From assembly GCA_964346815.1 (NCBI GenBank), contig CAYFWF010000015.1:1-30371 (forward strand): 30,371 nucleotides of DNA, read 5' to 3'. Below the pieces are notes generated by a model that was given only the letters and a program-made list of their open reading frames with translations, was not told the DNA's origin and made no database searches. Within the stretch, counting starts at the first letter, position 1. Each line of letters starts with the position of its first letter. The translations under genes were made by a program, and so were the position numbers. Positions 16,877 to 25,689 of this stretch are shown piece after piece. The DNA is from CAYFWF01 sp964346815. Its GTDB lineage: Bacteria > Acidobacteriota > Aminicenantia > Aminicenantales > Aminicenantaceae.

Positions 16877-19246
16877 TCATTCGATCAATCCGCATTTCTC
16901 GAATAAGGGTCTCAGCCGGGGATGGTTGAAAAGCTGATATTCCTGGATAGGGATAATCGCACACCAGGGGAGAAAACTGTCTTTTTCTTTGCAGCCTCGT
17001 TCCAGCCAGTGGCAGGCTTTATCTAAGTCTCCGCGCAAAAAATAAATGTAAGCAAATCCCAGTGATGGCATGTATTCTTTACGGACTCTTTGCTCCAGAC
17101 TTTGGAGGAGACTCTCTCCTCGATCGATCAGATCGGACTCGAAATAGTTAGCGGCTAACATCAGCGCAGGCCAGGGGGCATTCGACAAATCAACAGCCCT
17201 CTCCATCTCGGCAATGGCCTCTTTTTGCAACGATTTCCCCCGATAAGCCAACCCCAGATAGTAATGCATCAAGTAGAAATCAGGAGCCAGGATCATCCCC
17301 GCTTTCAACTCGTCGATGGCCTTATCGTACTGACTGCCATAGATACAGGCAAGGCCGATACTTGAAAGGATAAGAGGGGAAAGCGGATCGAGCTCTTGAG
17401 CCCTCTTGGCCTCGGTTATGGCCTCCTGGTGTTTTTCTGTAAGCGACAGGAACCAGGAATGACTCAAATGGATGATGGCCGAACTCGGATTCAACTCGAG
17501 CGCCATGGTCAGCTCCCTTTCAGCCTCTTTCCAATTCCAATCATAAAATGTATAAACCAGGCCCAGGGCGGCGTGAGCTTCTCCGATCTCCTCATCCATT
17601 TCTATCGCTTTCTTCGCGAATTCCTTAGCCTTGGGATACGCTTCGTGCGGAGGGACGTTTCCCCAGTATGAGATGGCATAAAACACTTCACTCAGGCCGT
17701 AATAGGCGAGTGCATAATTCGGATCCTTCTGGAGCGTGAGCTCGAAATATTTGATGGCCTCCTGGAATCCTTCGGTTGTGTACATCCTCAAGAAGTAAAT
17801 CCCTTTCAGATAGAGATTATAGGCCTCCGGATCTTCGGTATAGCGCTTCAACAGCGCTTCCTCTTCCTTTTTCAGCAGCTTGACTTTCAGGTTATCCACG
17901 ATGGCCAAGGAAATTTCATCCTGAATGGCGAATATGTCTTCCATTTCGCGGTCGAATTTTTCAGACCAGAGGTGATAGCCGTCCGCGACATTGATCAGCT
18001 GTGCTGTGATCCGGAGCTTATTTCCCGACTTACGGACGCTTCCTTCGAGGACTTTTTCGACATTCAGCCTCCGGCCGATTTCCCGGACATCGATGGTTTG
18101 ACCTTTGAAGGCAAAGGCAGAGGTTCGAGCAACCACTTTGGTGTCTTTGATCTTGGTCAAAGAATTGATGAGCTCCTCGGCTAAGCCGTCGCAGAAATAC
18201 TCCTGCTCTGGATCGGCGCTCATGTTCACGAACGGCAGAACGGCAATAGAGGGAGGCTCCTCTCTGGCAGCACCGGCACGGATTGTCTGAGTTCTCTCCA
18301 TCCTGTCCACGGATTTCAAGTCAGATAGCAAAGCTCTCATGTCTTTATAGCGGTCGAAGGGTTCTTTCTGCAGGCATGTCTTCAGTATCTTCTCCACTCC
18401 CCCTGGCAGGTCTTTCCGCAAACGGAGAATCGGCTCGGGCTCCTCGTTCAGGATGGAATAGACGGCTGCCTGGCTAGGGGCTCTCTTAAAGGGACGGCGT
18501 CCGGCGAGCATCTCGTAAAGGACACATCCTAATGACCAGATATCTGTATGCCGATCTACGGATTCGCCCGCGGCCTGTTCTGGAGACATGTAAGCCACAG
18601 TACCCATAACCGCGTCGGTCTTTGTGAGGTCCACTCCCCATGCCAGCTTTGCCAGACCGAAATCCATGATCTTTGCCAGCCCCTCTTCTGTCAGCATGAT
18701 GTTTGCCGGTTTTATATCACGGTGTATGATGCCTTTTTTGTGAGCGGCGAGCAGACCCTGGGCCGCCTGAGAGGCAATGTCTAAGGCTTCATCCAAATCG
18801 AGCGGGCCGTTCTTTATTCTTTCTTTCAGGCTTTGGCCTTCCACATAAGCCATAGCGATATAGGTTTGATCCCCGGATTCATCGACCTCATGGACCGTGC
18901 AGATGTTGGGGTGATCGAGTGCTGCAGCCGCCTGTGCCTCCTGGATGAATCTCTCTTTCGCCTCCTGGTCCCTGATCAAGTCCGGATGCAGAAACTTCAG
19001 GGCGACTGTCCTTCTCAGCCTGGTGTCCTCGGCCTTGTAGACCACACCCATCCCTCCTCTGCCCAGCTCGGCCAGGATTTTATACTTGCCGGCGATGGTT
19101 TTCTTTTTTTCAGGCTCAGGAGTCATGAATGTCTTTGTGCCTGAAAGGATGGTTTCCTCTGATGGACGGAGAGGGGCGGCGCATTCCTTGCAGTATTCGG
19201 AACCGGAAGGATTATCCGCTTTGCATTCAGGGCATTTGACGACCAC
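16877..19246 (-). CDS. Zinc-ribbon Ser/Thr kinase with TolB-like and TPR domains (kinase 2)
   Basis: 789 aa. Zinc ribbon at 5-22 (CxxC...CxxC), then a complete kinase domain (about 54-310: GRGGMG, Lys84, HRD with Asp177, DFG with Asp195, SPE at 221-223). Residues about 333-455 resemble the TolB-like N-terminal domain often joined to TPRs in adenylate cyclases and regulators (IAVLPFVNMSADPEQEYFCD, then LRITAQLINVADGYHLWSEK). Residues about 475-785 are TPR repeats with the usual ALAYYGL and ALELNPSSA signatures. No membrane helix, so the whole protein should be cytoplasmic. The start is GTG at 19246 (MVVKCPEC), with only a weak AGAGA site; kinases 1 and 3 start with the same MAxKCPxC design, which supports it. 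It shares its architecture with kinase 3. Targets are unknown. Confidence 0.93.
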   Translation of the reverse strand: MVVKCPECKADNPSGSEYCKECAAPLRPSEETILSGTKTFMTPEPEKKKTIAGKYKILAELGRGGMGVVYKAEDTRLRRTVALKFLHPDLIRDQEAKERFIQEAQAAAALDHPNICTVHEVDESGDQTYIAMAYVEGQSLKERIKNGPLDLDEALDIASQAAQGLLAAHKKGIIHRDIKPANIMLTEEGLAKIMDFGLAKLAWGVDLTKTDAVMGTVAYMSPEQAAGESVDRHTDIWSLGCVLYEMLAGRRPFKRAPSQAAVYSILNEEPEPILRLRKDLPGGVEKILKTCLQKEPFDRYKDMRALLSDLKSVDRMERTQTIRAGAAREEPPSIAVLPFVNMSADPEQEYFCDGLAEELINSLTKIKDTKVVARTSAFAFKGQTIDVREIGRRLNVEKVLEGSVRKSGNKLRITAQLINVADGYHLWSEKFDREMEDIFAIQDEISLAIVDNLKVKLLKKEEEALLKRYTEDPEAYNLYLKGIYFLRMYTTEGFQEAIKYFELTLQKDPNYALAYYGLSEVFYAISYWGNVPPHEAYPKAKEFAKKAIEMDEEIGEAHAALGLVYTFYDWNWKEAERELTMALELNPSSAIIHLSHSWFLSLTEKHQEAITEAKRAQELDPLSPLILSSIGLACIYGSQYDKAIDELKAGMILAPDFYLMHYYLGLAYRGKSLQKEAIAEMERAVDLSNAPWPALMLAANYFESDLIDRGESLLQSLEQRVRKEYMPSLGFAYIYFLRGDLDKACHWLERGCKEKDSFLPWCAIIPIQEYQLFNHPRLRPLFEKCGLIE

Positions 19247-19667
19247 GATTTATCTCTGAAATGAGTAACCAAAGAATACCAAGGAACGCCAAAAGAGTCA
19301 AATCACCCTTTCTCTCTGAGTTGGTTCTTGAAATAGATCATCCCGGAGTGTTCGTTGTTTCGGGATCTTTGGGCGTAGACCCATGTCGATTCATATAAAA
19401 ATCTCACCGAAGCTTTGACCTTGCGGTTTTGGATGTGATACGTTTATTTCAGGATTTCATTCGTTCATCGTCATCTTGGGAAGAGCGGTGTTGACATCAT
19501 GACTTTTCTCGATCGGTCGATCATCCTCCTCTCGGTCGCCCTTCAAATTTCCATATGGGTCCCCATCGTTCTCATCGGTGCGGTGGCCATGATCTAGGAT
19601 CTTTTGATCTTCCCTTTTCATTTCCCTCCTGCTTATGTATAGTGGTTGATTTAAAGAAGAACGTATC
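19247..19667. other. Intergenic region with short open frames and a possible gene tail
   Basis: 421 bp between kinase 2 and the MATE gene. On the minus strand 19303-19443 is open for 46 codons and reads like the end of a real protein (VRFLYESTWVYAQRSR, then GMIYFKNQL), but its 5' part is missing. Beside it lie two overlapping opposite frames: a minus-strand 54-codon frame (19457-19621) with an excellent CAGGAGGG site but a highly charged product, and a plus-strand 32-codon frame (19499-19597) encoding a single hydrophobic helix. None can be assigned. Confidence 0.4.
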
Positions 19668-21041
19668 ATGGACAGCGATAAACATATGACCAAAGGGGTC
19701 AGGATCCTTTTGGGCGATCCCAAAAAGGCGATTTTGAAGCTTTCTGCACCAATGATGTTGGCCATGCTGCTTCAGGCCGTGTACAACATCGCAGACGGCA
19801 TCTGGGTGGCAGGATTAGGAGCTGACCAGCTGGCTGCCGTGGGCCTGTTCTTTCCGTTCTTTATCATTATCGTTGCACTCGGGGCAGGCATCGGAGTAGG
19901 GGGGAGCTCGGCGATTTCCCGCAGAATCGGGGAACGGAATAGACCTGTTGCCGAAAACACCGCCGCTCACACAATCATTTTTGCCGTAGGTCTTGCCCTG
20001 GTGATCAGCATTTCCGCCCTTCCCTTTACAGGGAGCCTGTTCCGCTCTCTTTCAGGCAACGGAGAAGTGGGCCGCATGGCTGCCGATTATGCCCGGATAC
20101 TTTTTGCCGGCGCTGCCATACTCGTTTTTTCTCATATCGCCAATGCGATTCTCAGAGGCGAGGGGGCGGCCAAAAAAGCGATGTATGGATTGGCCCTCGG
20201 TTCGTGTTTGAACATCGTGCTCGATCCTTTATTCATCTATGGATTCGAATTGGGAGTGTTGGGTGCTGCCTGGGCCACGCTGGTATCCATCGCCATATCT
20301 GCGGTTTTGCTCTTTTACTGGCTTTTTATCCAAAAAAAGACTTACCTCCGCATCACGTTCAAGGATTTTAAGCCGAATTTTGGGATATTGAGAGAGATCC
20401 TCTCGGTCGGATTTCCCTCCTCCTTGGCTCAGCTCTCCATGTCCTCGGCCATGATCGTACTGAACATCGTGGTTATCCAAGCCGGGGGAACAGATGGAGT
20501 GGCAGTGTTCACCAGTGGATGGCGTATCGTCATGCTGGGGACCATCCCTCTTTTAGGAATGGCCACAGGAGTGGTCTCTGTAACCGGAGCGGCATTCGGG
20601 GCAAAAAACAAAGAGAAACTGAAAACCGCGTTTTTGTATGCGGTCAAAATCGGAGTGCTCATCGAGCTGACGGTGGGAATTCTGGTGGCCGTATTCGCCG
20701 TTCCGATAAGCTATATTTTCAGTTATTCCGAAGAAGCCTCCCATATCCAGGAAGAGCTGGTGGCGTTCCTCAGGATCACGGCTCTATTTTACCCCGCGGT
20801 CCCTCTGGGCATGCTCACTTCCGCCATGTTCCGGGGCATAGGGAAAGGTACGCGCTCCCTGATCGTGACCATCCTGCGGACCATTATCCTGCAGGTGCCC
20901 ATAAGTTATCTTCTGGGAATCACCTTCGGATTAGGCCTGAACGGTGTGTGGACGGGAATAGTCATAGCTAATGTGGCCGCAGTAGCTATCACTTTTTATT
21001 GGGGCAAATACACAGTCGAGCATGTGATAGACTCCGATTGA
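19668..21041 (+). CDS. MATE-family multidrug/Na+ or H+ antiporter
   Basis: 457 aa with about 12 membrane helices in two six-helix halves, the standard MATE (NorM/DinF type) size. The N-terminal half shows KLSAPMMLAMLLQAVYNIAD and the second half the equivalent SVGFPSSLAQLSMSSAMIVL. MATE proteins export cationic drugs or metabolites using a sodium or proton gradient; the substrate cannot be read from sequence. The ATG at 19668 has a weak AAGAA site. A partial, broken copy of its second half lies 1.3 kb downstream at 22377-22571, beyond a nucleotidyltransferase/HEPN pair. It diverges from kinase 2. Confidence 0.93.
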   Translation: MDSDKHMTKGVRILLGDPKKAILKLSAPMMLAMLLQAVYNIADGIWVAGLGADQLAAVGLFFPFFIIIVALGAGIGVGGSSAISRRIGERNRPVAENTAAHTIIFAVGLALVISISALPFTGSLFRSLSGNGEVGRMAADYARILFAGAAILVFSHIANAILRGEGAAKKAMYGLALGSCLNIVLDPLFIYGFELGVLGAAWATLVSIAISAVLLFYWLFIQKKTYLRITFKDFKPNFGILREILSVGFPSSLAQLSMSSAMIVLNIVVIQAGGTDGVAVFTSGWRIVMLGTIPLLGMATGVVSVTGAAFGAKNKEKLKTAFLYAVKIGVLIELTVGILVAVFAVPISYIFSYSEEASHIQEELVAFLRITALFYPAVPLGMLTSAMFRGIGKGTRSLIVTILRTIILQVPISYLLGITFGLGLNGVWTGIVIANVAAVAITFYWGKYTVEHVIDSD

Positions 21042-21376
21042 AATCTATACTGTCAATGATCTGGCCCGAACATTCTGCATCTGCCACTACATGTTTCTTC
21101 AGCCGCTAGAGGCATTCTGGATCACTTCACTTGTCCTAAAATGAACATAAGATGTTAGTAATCGAACAGATCAAATTTGTCAATCATATGGACGGTAGGA
21201 GGAAATCCCCGTCGAAATGACGAGGAGCGCAGTCAGGAGGATCATATTTTTTTTCATTTTCGACCTCCTTCCGTTGTGTCTCGTTTTATCTCCATGTATG
21301 CTTAGAGCAAAAACCATACCAGGAATCAGGAATAAGAAGATGTGTCAATTAATACTTTTTTTGATTGAAGCAGAGT
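21042..21376. other. Intergenic region downstream of MATE
   Basis: 335 bp between the converging MATE and HEPN genes. Apart from the 25-codon signal-peptide frame at 21180-21257 I see no gene, RNA or clear terminator. Confidence 0.5.
21180..21257 (-). pseudogene. 25-codon signal-peptide stub, probable remnant of an exported protein
   Basis: The ATG at 21257 follows a near-perfect ribosome site (GGAAGGAGG) and encodes MKKNMILLTALLVIS followed by a short tail and TGA. This is a typical signal-peptide start with nothing behind it, and no downstream frame continues it. It is most simply the head of an exported protein whose body has been deleted. A genuine tiny membrane peptide is the alternative. 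Confidence 0.4.
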
Positions 21377-21787
21377 CTAGCTTTGAATCAATTTCTTTGT
21401 TGTATCGACAACCAACCGTGCATCTCCGATAGCTTCCTCTGCATCATCTTTTGTGTATTCCTCGGTGGGGATAAAATCTATGTCTCCATAAAAAGCCAGT
21501 TCCCTTTCCTTCCTGAGTCTTTTAGAAATATCAGCAAGCCTTTTTAAATGTATTGCAATTTCCTTTGGAAATTTCTCTTCATGCTCAAGAAGAAGGCCGC
21601 CGACATCGTGAATCTTCGGCGGTTCCACTCCAACAAAACGCAGCATACCTTTTAGAGAAAGCTCGACGATTTCTTGAGCTTCTCTTATAACATCGGAAAA
21701 AGCGTTTTTATCGAAAAGAAGGTCCAATATATCAAGCCTGTCTACTGCCTTTTTCAGATAGCTCTCTGCAAGGCTTCTCGTGTTCAT
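21377..21787 (-). CDS. HEPN-domain protein, partner of the adjacent nucleotidyltransferase
   Basis: 136 aa from the ATG at 21787, whose ATGA overlaps the stop of the nucleotidyltransferase gene by 4 bp; a longer reading from 21853 would run deep into that gene. The mostly helical sequence matches HEPN proteins: SLAESYLKKAVDRLDILDLL, then FSDVIREAQEIVELSLKGML, then LRKERELAFYGDIDFIPTEE. HEPN proteins of MNT/HEPN pairs are often RNases held in check by AMP transfer from the partner. The catalytic R-x4-6-H motif is not present; instead there is R..R...FYG with Tyr100, so ribonuclease activity is doubtful and the pair may belong to a different HEPN branch. Translational coupling to the partner is likely. 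Confidence 0.88.
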   Translation of the reverse strand: MNTRSLAESYLKKAVDRLDILDLLFDKNAFSDVIREAQEIVELSLKGMLRFVGVEPPKIHDVGGLLLEHEEKFPKEIAIHLKRLADISKRLRKERELAFYGDIDFIPTEEYTKDDAEEAIGDARLVVDTTKKLIQS

Positions 21788-22275
21788 AATTCGATGACTT
21801 CGCCTGGTTGATAATCCGGTTTCAATACCCAGTGCCAGATATTCCCTTTCCATACCCTCTTTGCACCCAGCTCTTTGAGTCTTTTTCGAAGCCGTTCAAG
21901 TCTTTTCGCGAAGAATGCTTTTTTGTCGTAGAGAATACAGGCATCCTCCACCATATCGAGAAACAGAGGGCTTCCCAATTCAGCTTCCTGGGGAGTCTTG
22001 AAAATTGCCGAGATGTAAGTGTGGATTCCTTCCTTTTTGAGGGATTCCAGAAAAGGTGCGATCCCGTCTTCAACAGCCGAAAATTGAGCGACTCTCTTCA
22101 TTCTTCCTTTGGGCAGGTTTTCGGCGATGATCAGGAGATCGATATCAGAGTCATATCGAAAAGTTTCTCTGGCGACCGAACCAAAGACGACGAAAGAGAC
22201 AAGCCGGTCTCCGTAGAATGATTTGGTCTCTTCCAGGAGTTTGTCTTGAAGTTCTTTGAATTTTGCCTTCAGCAT
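21784..22275 (-). CDS. MNT-type nucleotidyltransferase, partner of the HEPN protein
   Basis: 163 aa from the ATG at 22275; a longer frame from a TTG at 22347 adds 24 residues before the first domain helix, and neither start has a clear ribosome site. The pol-beta nucleotidyltransferase motif is complete: G32-S33-x10-D44-x-D46 (FGSVARETFRYDSDIDLLII). A C-terminal extension of about 60 residues (KRLERLRKRLKELGAKRVW) goes beyond the minimal MNT fold. In studied MNT/HEPN systems the transferase AMPylates the HEPN toxin and acts as antitoxin; here that role is inferred from the 4-bp overlap and gene order. Upstream lies the broken MATE fragment. Confidence 0.88.
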   Translation of the reverse strand: MLKAKFKELQDKLLEETKSFYGDRLVSFVVFGSVARETFRYDSDIDLLIIAENLPKGRMKRVAQFSAVEDGIAPFLESLKKEGIHTYISAIFKTPQEAELGSPLFLDMVEDACILYDKKAFFAKRLERLRKRLKELGAKRVWKGNIWHWVLKPDYQPGEVIEL

Positions 22276-22376
22276 TCGTATCGTATCTGATTGTGATGGG
22301 TTTTTTCTTAGAATTATTTTATCAGGAGAAGGGACGAAAGCCAACAAAGAAAATCATATGGATATTCCGATGAGGA

Positions 22377-22571
22377 AGCTCTCCATGTCTTCGGCCGTGA
22401 TCGTACTGAACATCGTGGCTATCCAAGCCGGGGGGACAGATGGACTAGCGGTGTTCACCAGTTGATGGCACATCGTTATGCTGCGGACCATTATCCTGCA
22501 GGTGCCCACAAGCTATCTTCTGGGAATCACCTTCGGAATAGGCCTGACCGGCGTGTGGACGGGAATAGTCA
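22377..22571 (+). pseudogene. Broken partial copy of the MATE gene
   Basis: 22377-22480 matches 20431-20534 of the MATE gene and 22481-22571 matches 20874-20964, with about 16 differences in 195 bp by my count. The 339 bp between are missing (113 codons, in frame); the joint sits in near-identical 11-mers (CTGGGGACCAT and CTGCGGACCAT). Glycine 284 of MATE (GGA) is a TGA stop here at 22463-22465. The 5' end and true 3' end of MATE are absent. It ends about 66 bp before kinase 3. Confidence 0.88.
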
Positions 22572-22637
22572 GTGCAACTCATTGACTCCGTTTTCGGAAA
22601 TTGATAGTCTTTCTTTGAACTCATCAGAAGAACTCCA

Positions 22638-25031
22638 ATGGCAATTAAATGCCCTAAATGCCGGACCGAAAATCCTGAAACTCAAAAGTTTTGCGGTGAG
22701 TGTGCCGCCCCTCTCCGGCCTTCTGAGGATATTTCTTTTACCAAGACTCTGGAGATACCGATAAGGGATTTAGCCAAAGGGTCCACCATTGCCGGAAGAT
22801 ATGAAATCCTTGAACAGTTGGGCAGGGGTGGTATGGGAGAGGTCTACAGGGCGCGGGATACAAAGCTCGATGAAGAAATGGCCCTGAAGCTCTTGAGACC
22901 TGAGATCGCTTCAGATAAGATCATGATCGATCGATTTCGGAATGAATTGAAACTGGCTCGGAAAATCACTCATAAAAATGTCTGCCGCATGTATGACTTC
23001 CATGAGGAGGAAGGCACTCCTTTTATTACCATGGAGTATGTGGCCGGAGATGATTTGAAAAGCCAGATACAGAAACGGGGAAAGATCCCCATAGAGGAGG
23101 CTTTGAGTATTACACGGCAGGTGACCGTGGGATTGATAGAGGCACATGAGCTGGGTGTTGTGCACCGGGATTTAAAACCGCAGAACATCATGATAGACAA
23201 GAAAGGCCATGCAAAGATTATGGATTTTGGGATAGCCCGATCCGTTGAGTTGCCGGGAGTCACAACCACTGGTATGATTGTAGGGACACCCGATTACATT
23301 TCACCCGAGCAAGCGGAGGGAGAGGAGGCAGATCAACGCTCGGATATCTATTCTTTAGGGATCACTCTCTATGAGATGGTCACTGGAAATGTTCCTTTTA
23401 AAGGGGATACCGCACTAAGTGTGGCTATCAAACACAAATCCCAAATCCCTTCGGATCCGAAGAAGCTCAATCCTGAGGTATCCGAAGACCTGAGCCGGCT
23501 GATACTGATATGCATGGAAAAAAAGAAAGAGAGGAGGTATCAATCTGCAGAAGAGCTCCTCGCTGATTTGGTCAAGATAGAAAAAGGTATTCCTACAGAA
23601 GCAAGAGCAATATCTACAAAAGTGCCTGCATATGAGATGACAGGCGAGGTGAAATGGCAAAACTCCATTGCCGTACTTCCCTTTGTAGACTTGAGTCCCC
23701 AAAGAGACCAGGAATATTTTTGTGACGGGATGGTCGAAGAACTCATCAATTCGCTCACCAGGATCAAGGACTTACGAGTTGTTGCCCGGACCTCTGCCTT
23801 TTCATTCAAAGGAAAAGATATCGATATACGGGAAATTGGAAAGAGACTGAACGTTAAGACAATCCTGGAGGGAAGTGTGCGGAAAGCCGGAAACAGGCTG
23901 CGCATCACGACACAGCTCGTGAATGTGGAACAAGATTTCCCCATCTGGTCTGATCGTTATGACCGAGAGCTCGAGGATGTTTTTGCTATCCAGGATGATA
24001 TAGCAAAAAGCATTGTCAACACCCTTAAAATTGAATTTTTAGGTGAGAAGGAAGCTCCTCTTGTCAAGGCCCACACCGAAAAACCCGAGGCTTATGAGGC
24101 TTATCTCAAGGGCCTCTTTCACTATTGGAAGCTTTCTCCCGAGCACGTCGCGCTTGCTCTAGATTACTTTCAGCTCGCCCTGGAAAAAGATCCGAATTAT
24201 GCGCTTGCCTATACAGGTATCAGCAGCGTCTGGGGCACCCGCGGAATGTTTGGAATCGTACCACCCCTCGAGGCTTTTCCGAAGGTGAAGGAGGCTGTGC
24301 TGAAAGCCCTTGAGCTGGATGATACGCTCTCGGAAGTTCATTACAATTTGGCTATTTTCAGATTTTACTACGAATGGGACTGGGGTGGTGCCGAGATCGA
24401 ATTCCAGCGGGCGATCGAGCTCAACCCTAATAATGCGAATATTCACTTAATTTACTCGTCTTTCTTAGATATGATGGGACGGCCGGAGGAAGCGGTAGCT
24501 GAGATCGAGCGAGCACTGGAACTGGACCCTCTCAATTTCTTCGCCAAGTGTATTTATGGTCTGCATCTGTTCAACATGCGCCAGCATGATGACGCAATTG
24601 CGCACTTCCGCAATACCCTTATAACAGAACCCGACTTCCATCTGGCGCATGAAGGCCTCTGGGTTGCCTTCCACCAAAAGCGAATGGATGAGGAGGCCCT
24701 GGCAGAAGCGAAGAAATATTTTCATGTGCAGGGCGATCGTGAGGTTGCAGAAGCCCTGGCGCGCGGATACGCGGAGGCTGGCTACCCAGGAGCGATGAAC
24801 CTGGCAGCGGAGAAGCTGACGAGGCGTTCAAAGCAAACCTATGTTCAATCCACGCAAATTGCGCGACTGTATGATCATGCCGGTGAGAAAGACAGAGCCC
24901 TCGAATGGCTGGAGAAAGCCTACCAGGAACGTGAACCCGCTTTGGTCGATTTGAAAGTTTGGCCACAGGGGATTTTATGCGACGACCCGCGCTTCAAGGA
25001 TCTGCTGAGGCGGATGAAATTCCCCCGCTAG
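22638..25031 (+). CDS. Zinc-ribbon Ser/Thr kinase with TolB-like and TPR domains (kinase 3)
   Basis: 797 aa. Zinc ribbon (Cys5, 8, 19, 22), complete kinase domain (about 55-315: GRGGMG, Lys84, HRD with Asp178, DFG with Asp196, SPE at 222-224), TolB-like domain (about 343-465: SIAVLPFVDLSPQRDQEYFC) and TPR repeats (about 485-790: YALAYTGI, AIELNPNNANIHL, ALELDPLNF). No membrane helix. Architecture and many blocks match kinase 2 (for example EELINSLT and VVARTSAF), so the two are paralogues, yet the kinase lobes differ more (HRDLKPQN here, HRDIKPAN there), suggesting distinct targets. The ATG has a poor AGAAG site. The gene stands alone, just downstream of the MATE fragment and convergent with the DinB-like gene. 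Confidence 0.93.
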   Translation: MAIKCPKCRTENPETQKFCGECAAPLRPSEDISFTKTLEIPIRDLAKGSTIAGRYEILEQLGRGGMGEVYRARDTKLDEEMALKLLRPEIASDKIMIDRFRNELKLARKITHKNVCRMYDFHEEEGTPFITMEYVAGDDLKSQIQKRGKIPIEEALSITRQVTVGLIEAHELGVVHRDLKPQNIMIDKKGHAKIMDFGIARSVELPGVTTTGMIVGTPDYISPEQAEGEEADQRSDIYSLGITLYEMVTGNVPFKGDTALSVAIKHKSQIPSDPKKLNPEVSEDLSRLILICMEKKKERRYQSAEELLADLVKIEKGIPTEARAISTKVPAYEMTGEVKWQNSIAVLPFVDLSPQRDQEYFCDGMVEELINSLTRIKDLRVVARTSAFSFKGKDIDIREIGKRLNVKTILEGSVRKAGNRLRITTQLVNVEQDFPIWSDRYDRELEDVFAIQDDIAKSIVNTLKIEFLGEKEAPLVKAHTEKPEAYEAYLKGLFHYWKLSPEHVALALDYFQLALEKDPNYALAYTGISSVWGTRGMFGIVPPLEAFPKVKEAVLKALELDDTLSEVHYNLAIFRFYYEWDWGGAEIEFQRAIELNPNNANIHLIYSSFLDMMGRPEEAVAEIERALELDPLNFFAKCIYGLHLFNMRQHDDAIAHFRNTLITEPDFHLAHEGLWVAFHQKRMDEEALAEAKKYFHVQGDREVAEALARGYAEAGYPGAMNLAAEKLTRRSKQTYVQSTQIARLYDHAGEKDRALEWLEKAYQEREPALVDLKVWPQGILCDDPRFKDLLRRMKFPR

Positions 25032-25087
25032 ATTATCTTAAATCGATCTTTACAGCTGTTGAGTCGTACACTTAATCCTTGCCTTGC

Positions 25088-25615
25088 TTAGAAATCCTGC
25101 CAACCTTTACCTTTGAGCAGGCCGCGAATGTAGCCCACCTGGCCAGCATGTTGAAGTACTTCAGCCAAGGCAACGACGAGACGCGATCCAACAGTGGGAA
25201 AATATTGTGCCCAAGGATCATCGATTTTACGGTCGAGATCAGAAGCGGAGAGGGAGGCAATGCTGCGCTTTGACCTCTCCAGGACAGCCTGATAGTAATT
25301 CAGCAGTGTCTTAACATCCGGAGAATGAAACGATGCGACCTGCTCCGGAGTGTGGCCTGTCCCACTGTCCGTGGGATCGGGTGGGCGGTTGAACTTTTCA
25401 TGCCATCTGTCCTTTATCCAAAGCTGTTCCTCTCCCGTGATAGAGCTGATGAGTCCGTCCAATTCTCGAGCTTGATGCCAGGCTGTCCAGCCAAGGCTGT
25501 TGCAGTCGGGGCGAGATTGCAGGTCCAAATCTTTTTGAGAAAGCCCATCCAGTGCTCTCTTAACAGAGTTGAACGCTTCATCGTAGCTGTCGATGAACAA
25601 GTCTTTCCACTCCAT
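25088..25615 (-). CDS. DinB-like four-helix-bundle protein
   Basis: 175 aa, single DinB/DUF664-type domain. The first helix ends with a Trp/His cluster (LGWTAWHQARELD, His47), and the last helix holds LQHAGQVGYIRGLLKG (His156), the positions where DinB-fold proteins bind a metal; the third ligand is not obvious. Relatives include bacillithiol and mycothiol S-transferases and metal-dependent isomerases; this sequence does not fix a substrate. AAAGGAGGG precedes the ATG. It lies 74 bp downstream of the exported paralogue at 25690-26472 on the same strand, so co-transcription is possible. Not related to DNA polymerase IV despite the name. Confidence 0.88.
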   Translation of the reverse strand: MEWKDLFIDSYDEAFNSVKRALDGLSQKDLDLQSRPDCNSLGWTAWHQARELDGLISSITGEEQLWIKDRWHEKFNRPPDPTDSGTGHTPEQVASFHSPDVKTLLNYYQAVLERSKRSIASLSASDLDRKIDDPWAQYFPTVGSRLVVALAEVLQHAGQVGYIRGLLKGKGWQDF

Positions 25616-25689
25616 CGGGCCCTCCTTTTATTGATTCCTAGATAGGACTCGAGTGTAGTCCTGTATTTAATCTGATTGTTGACTTCCCT

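Noticed and set aside
22462..22764. 100-codon plus frame covering the MATE fragment and the kinase 3 start
   Set aside because: Mixes out-of-frame MATE sequence with the wrong frame of the kinase zinc ribbon.
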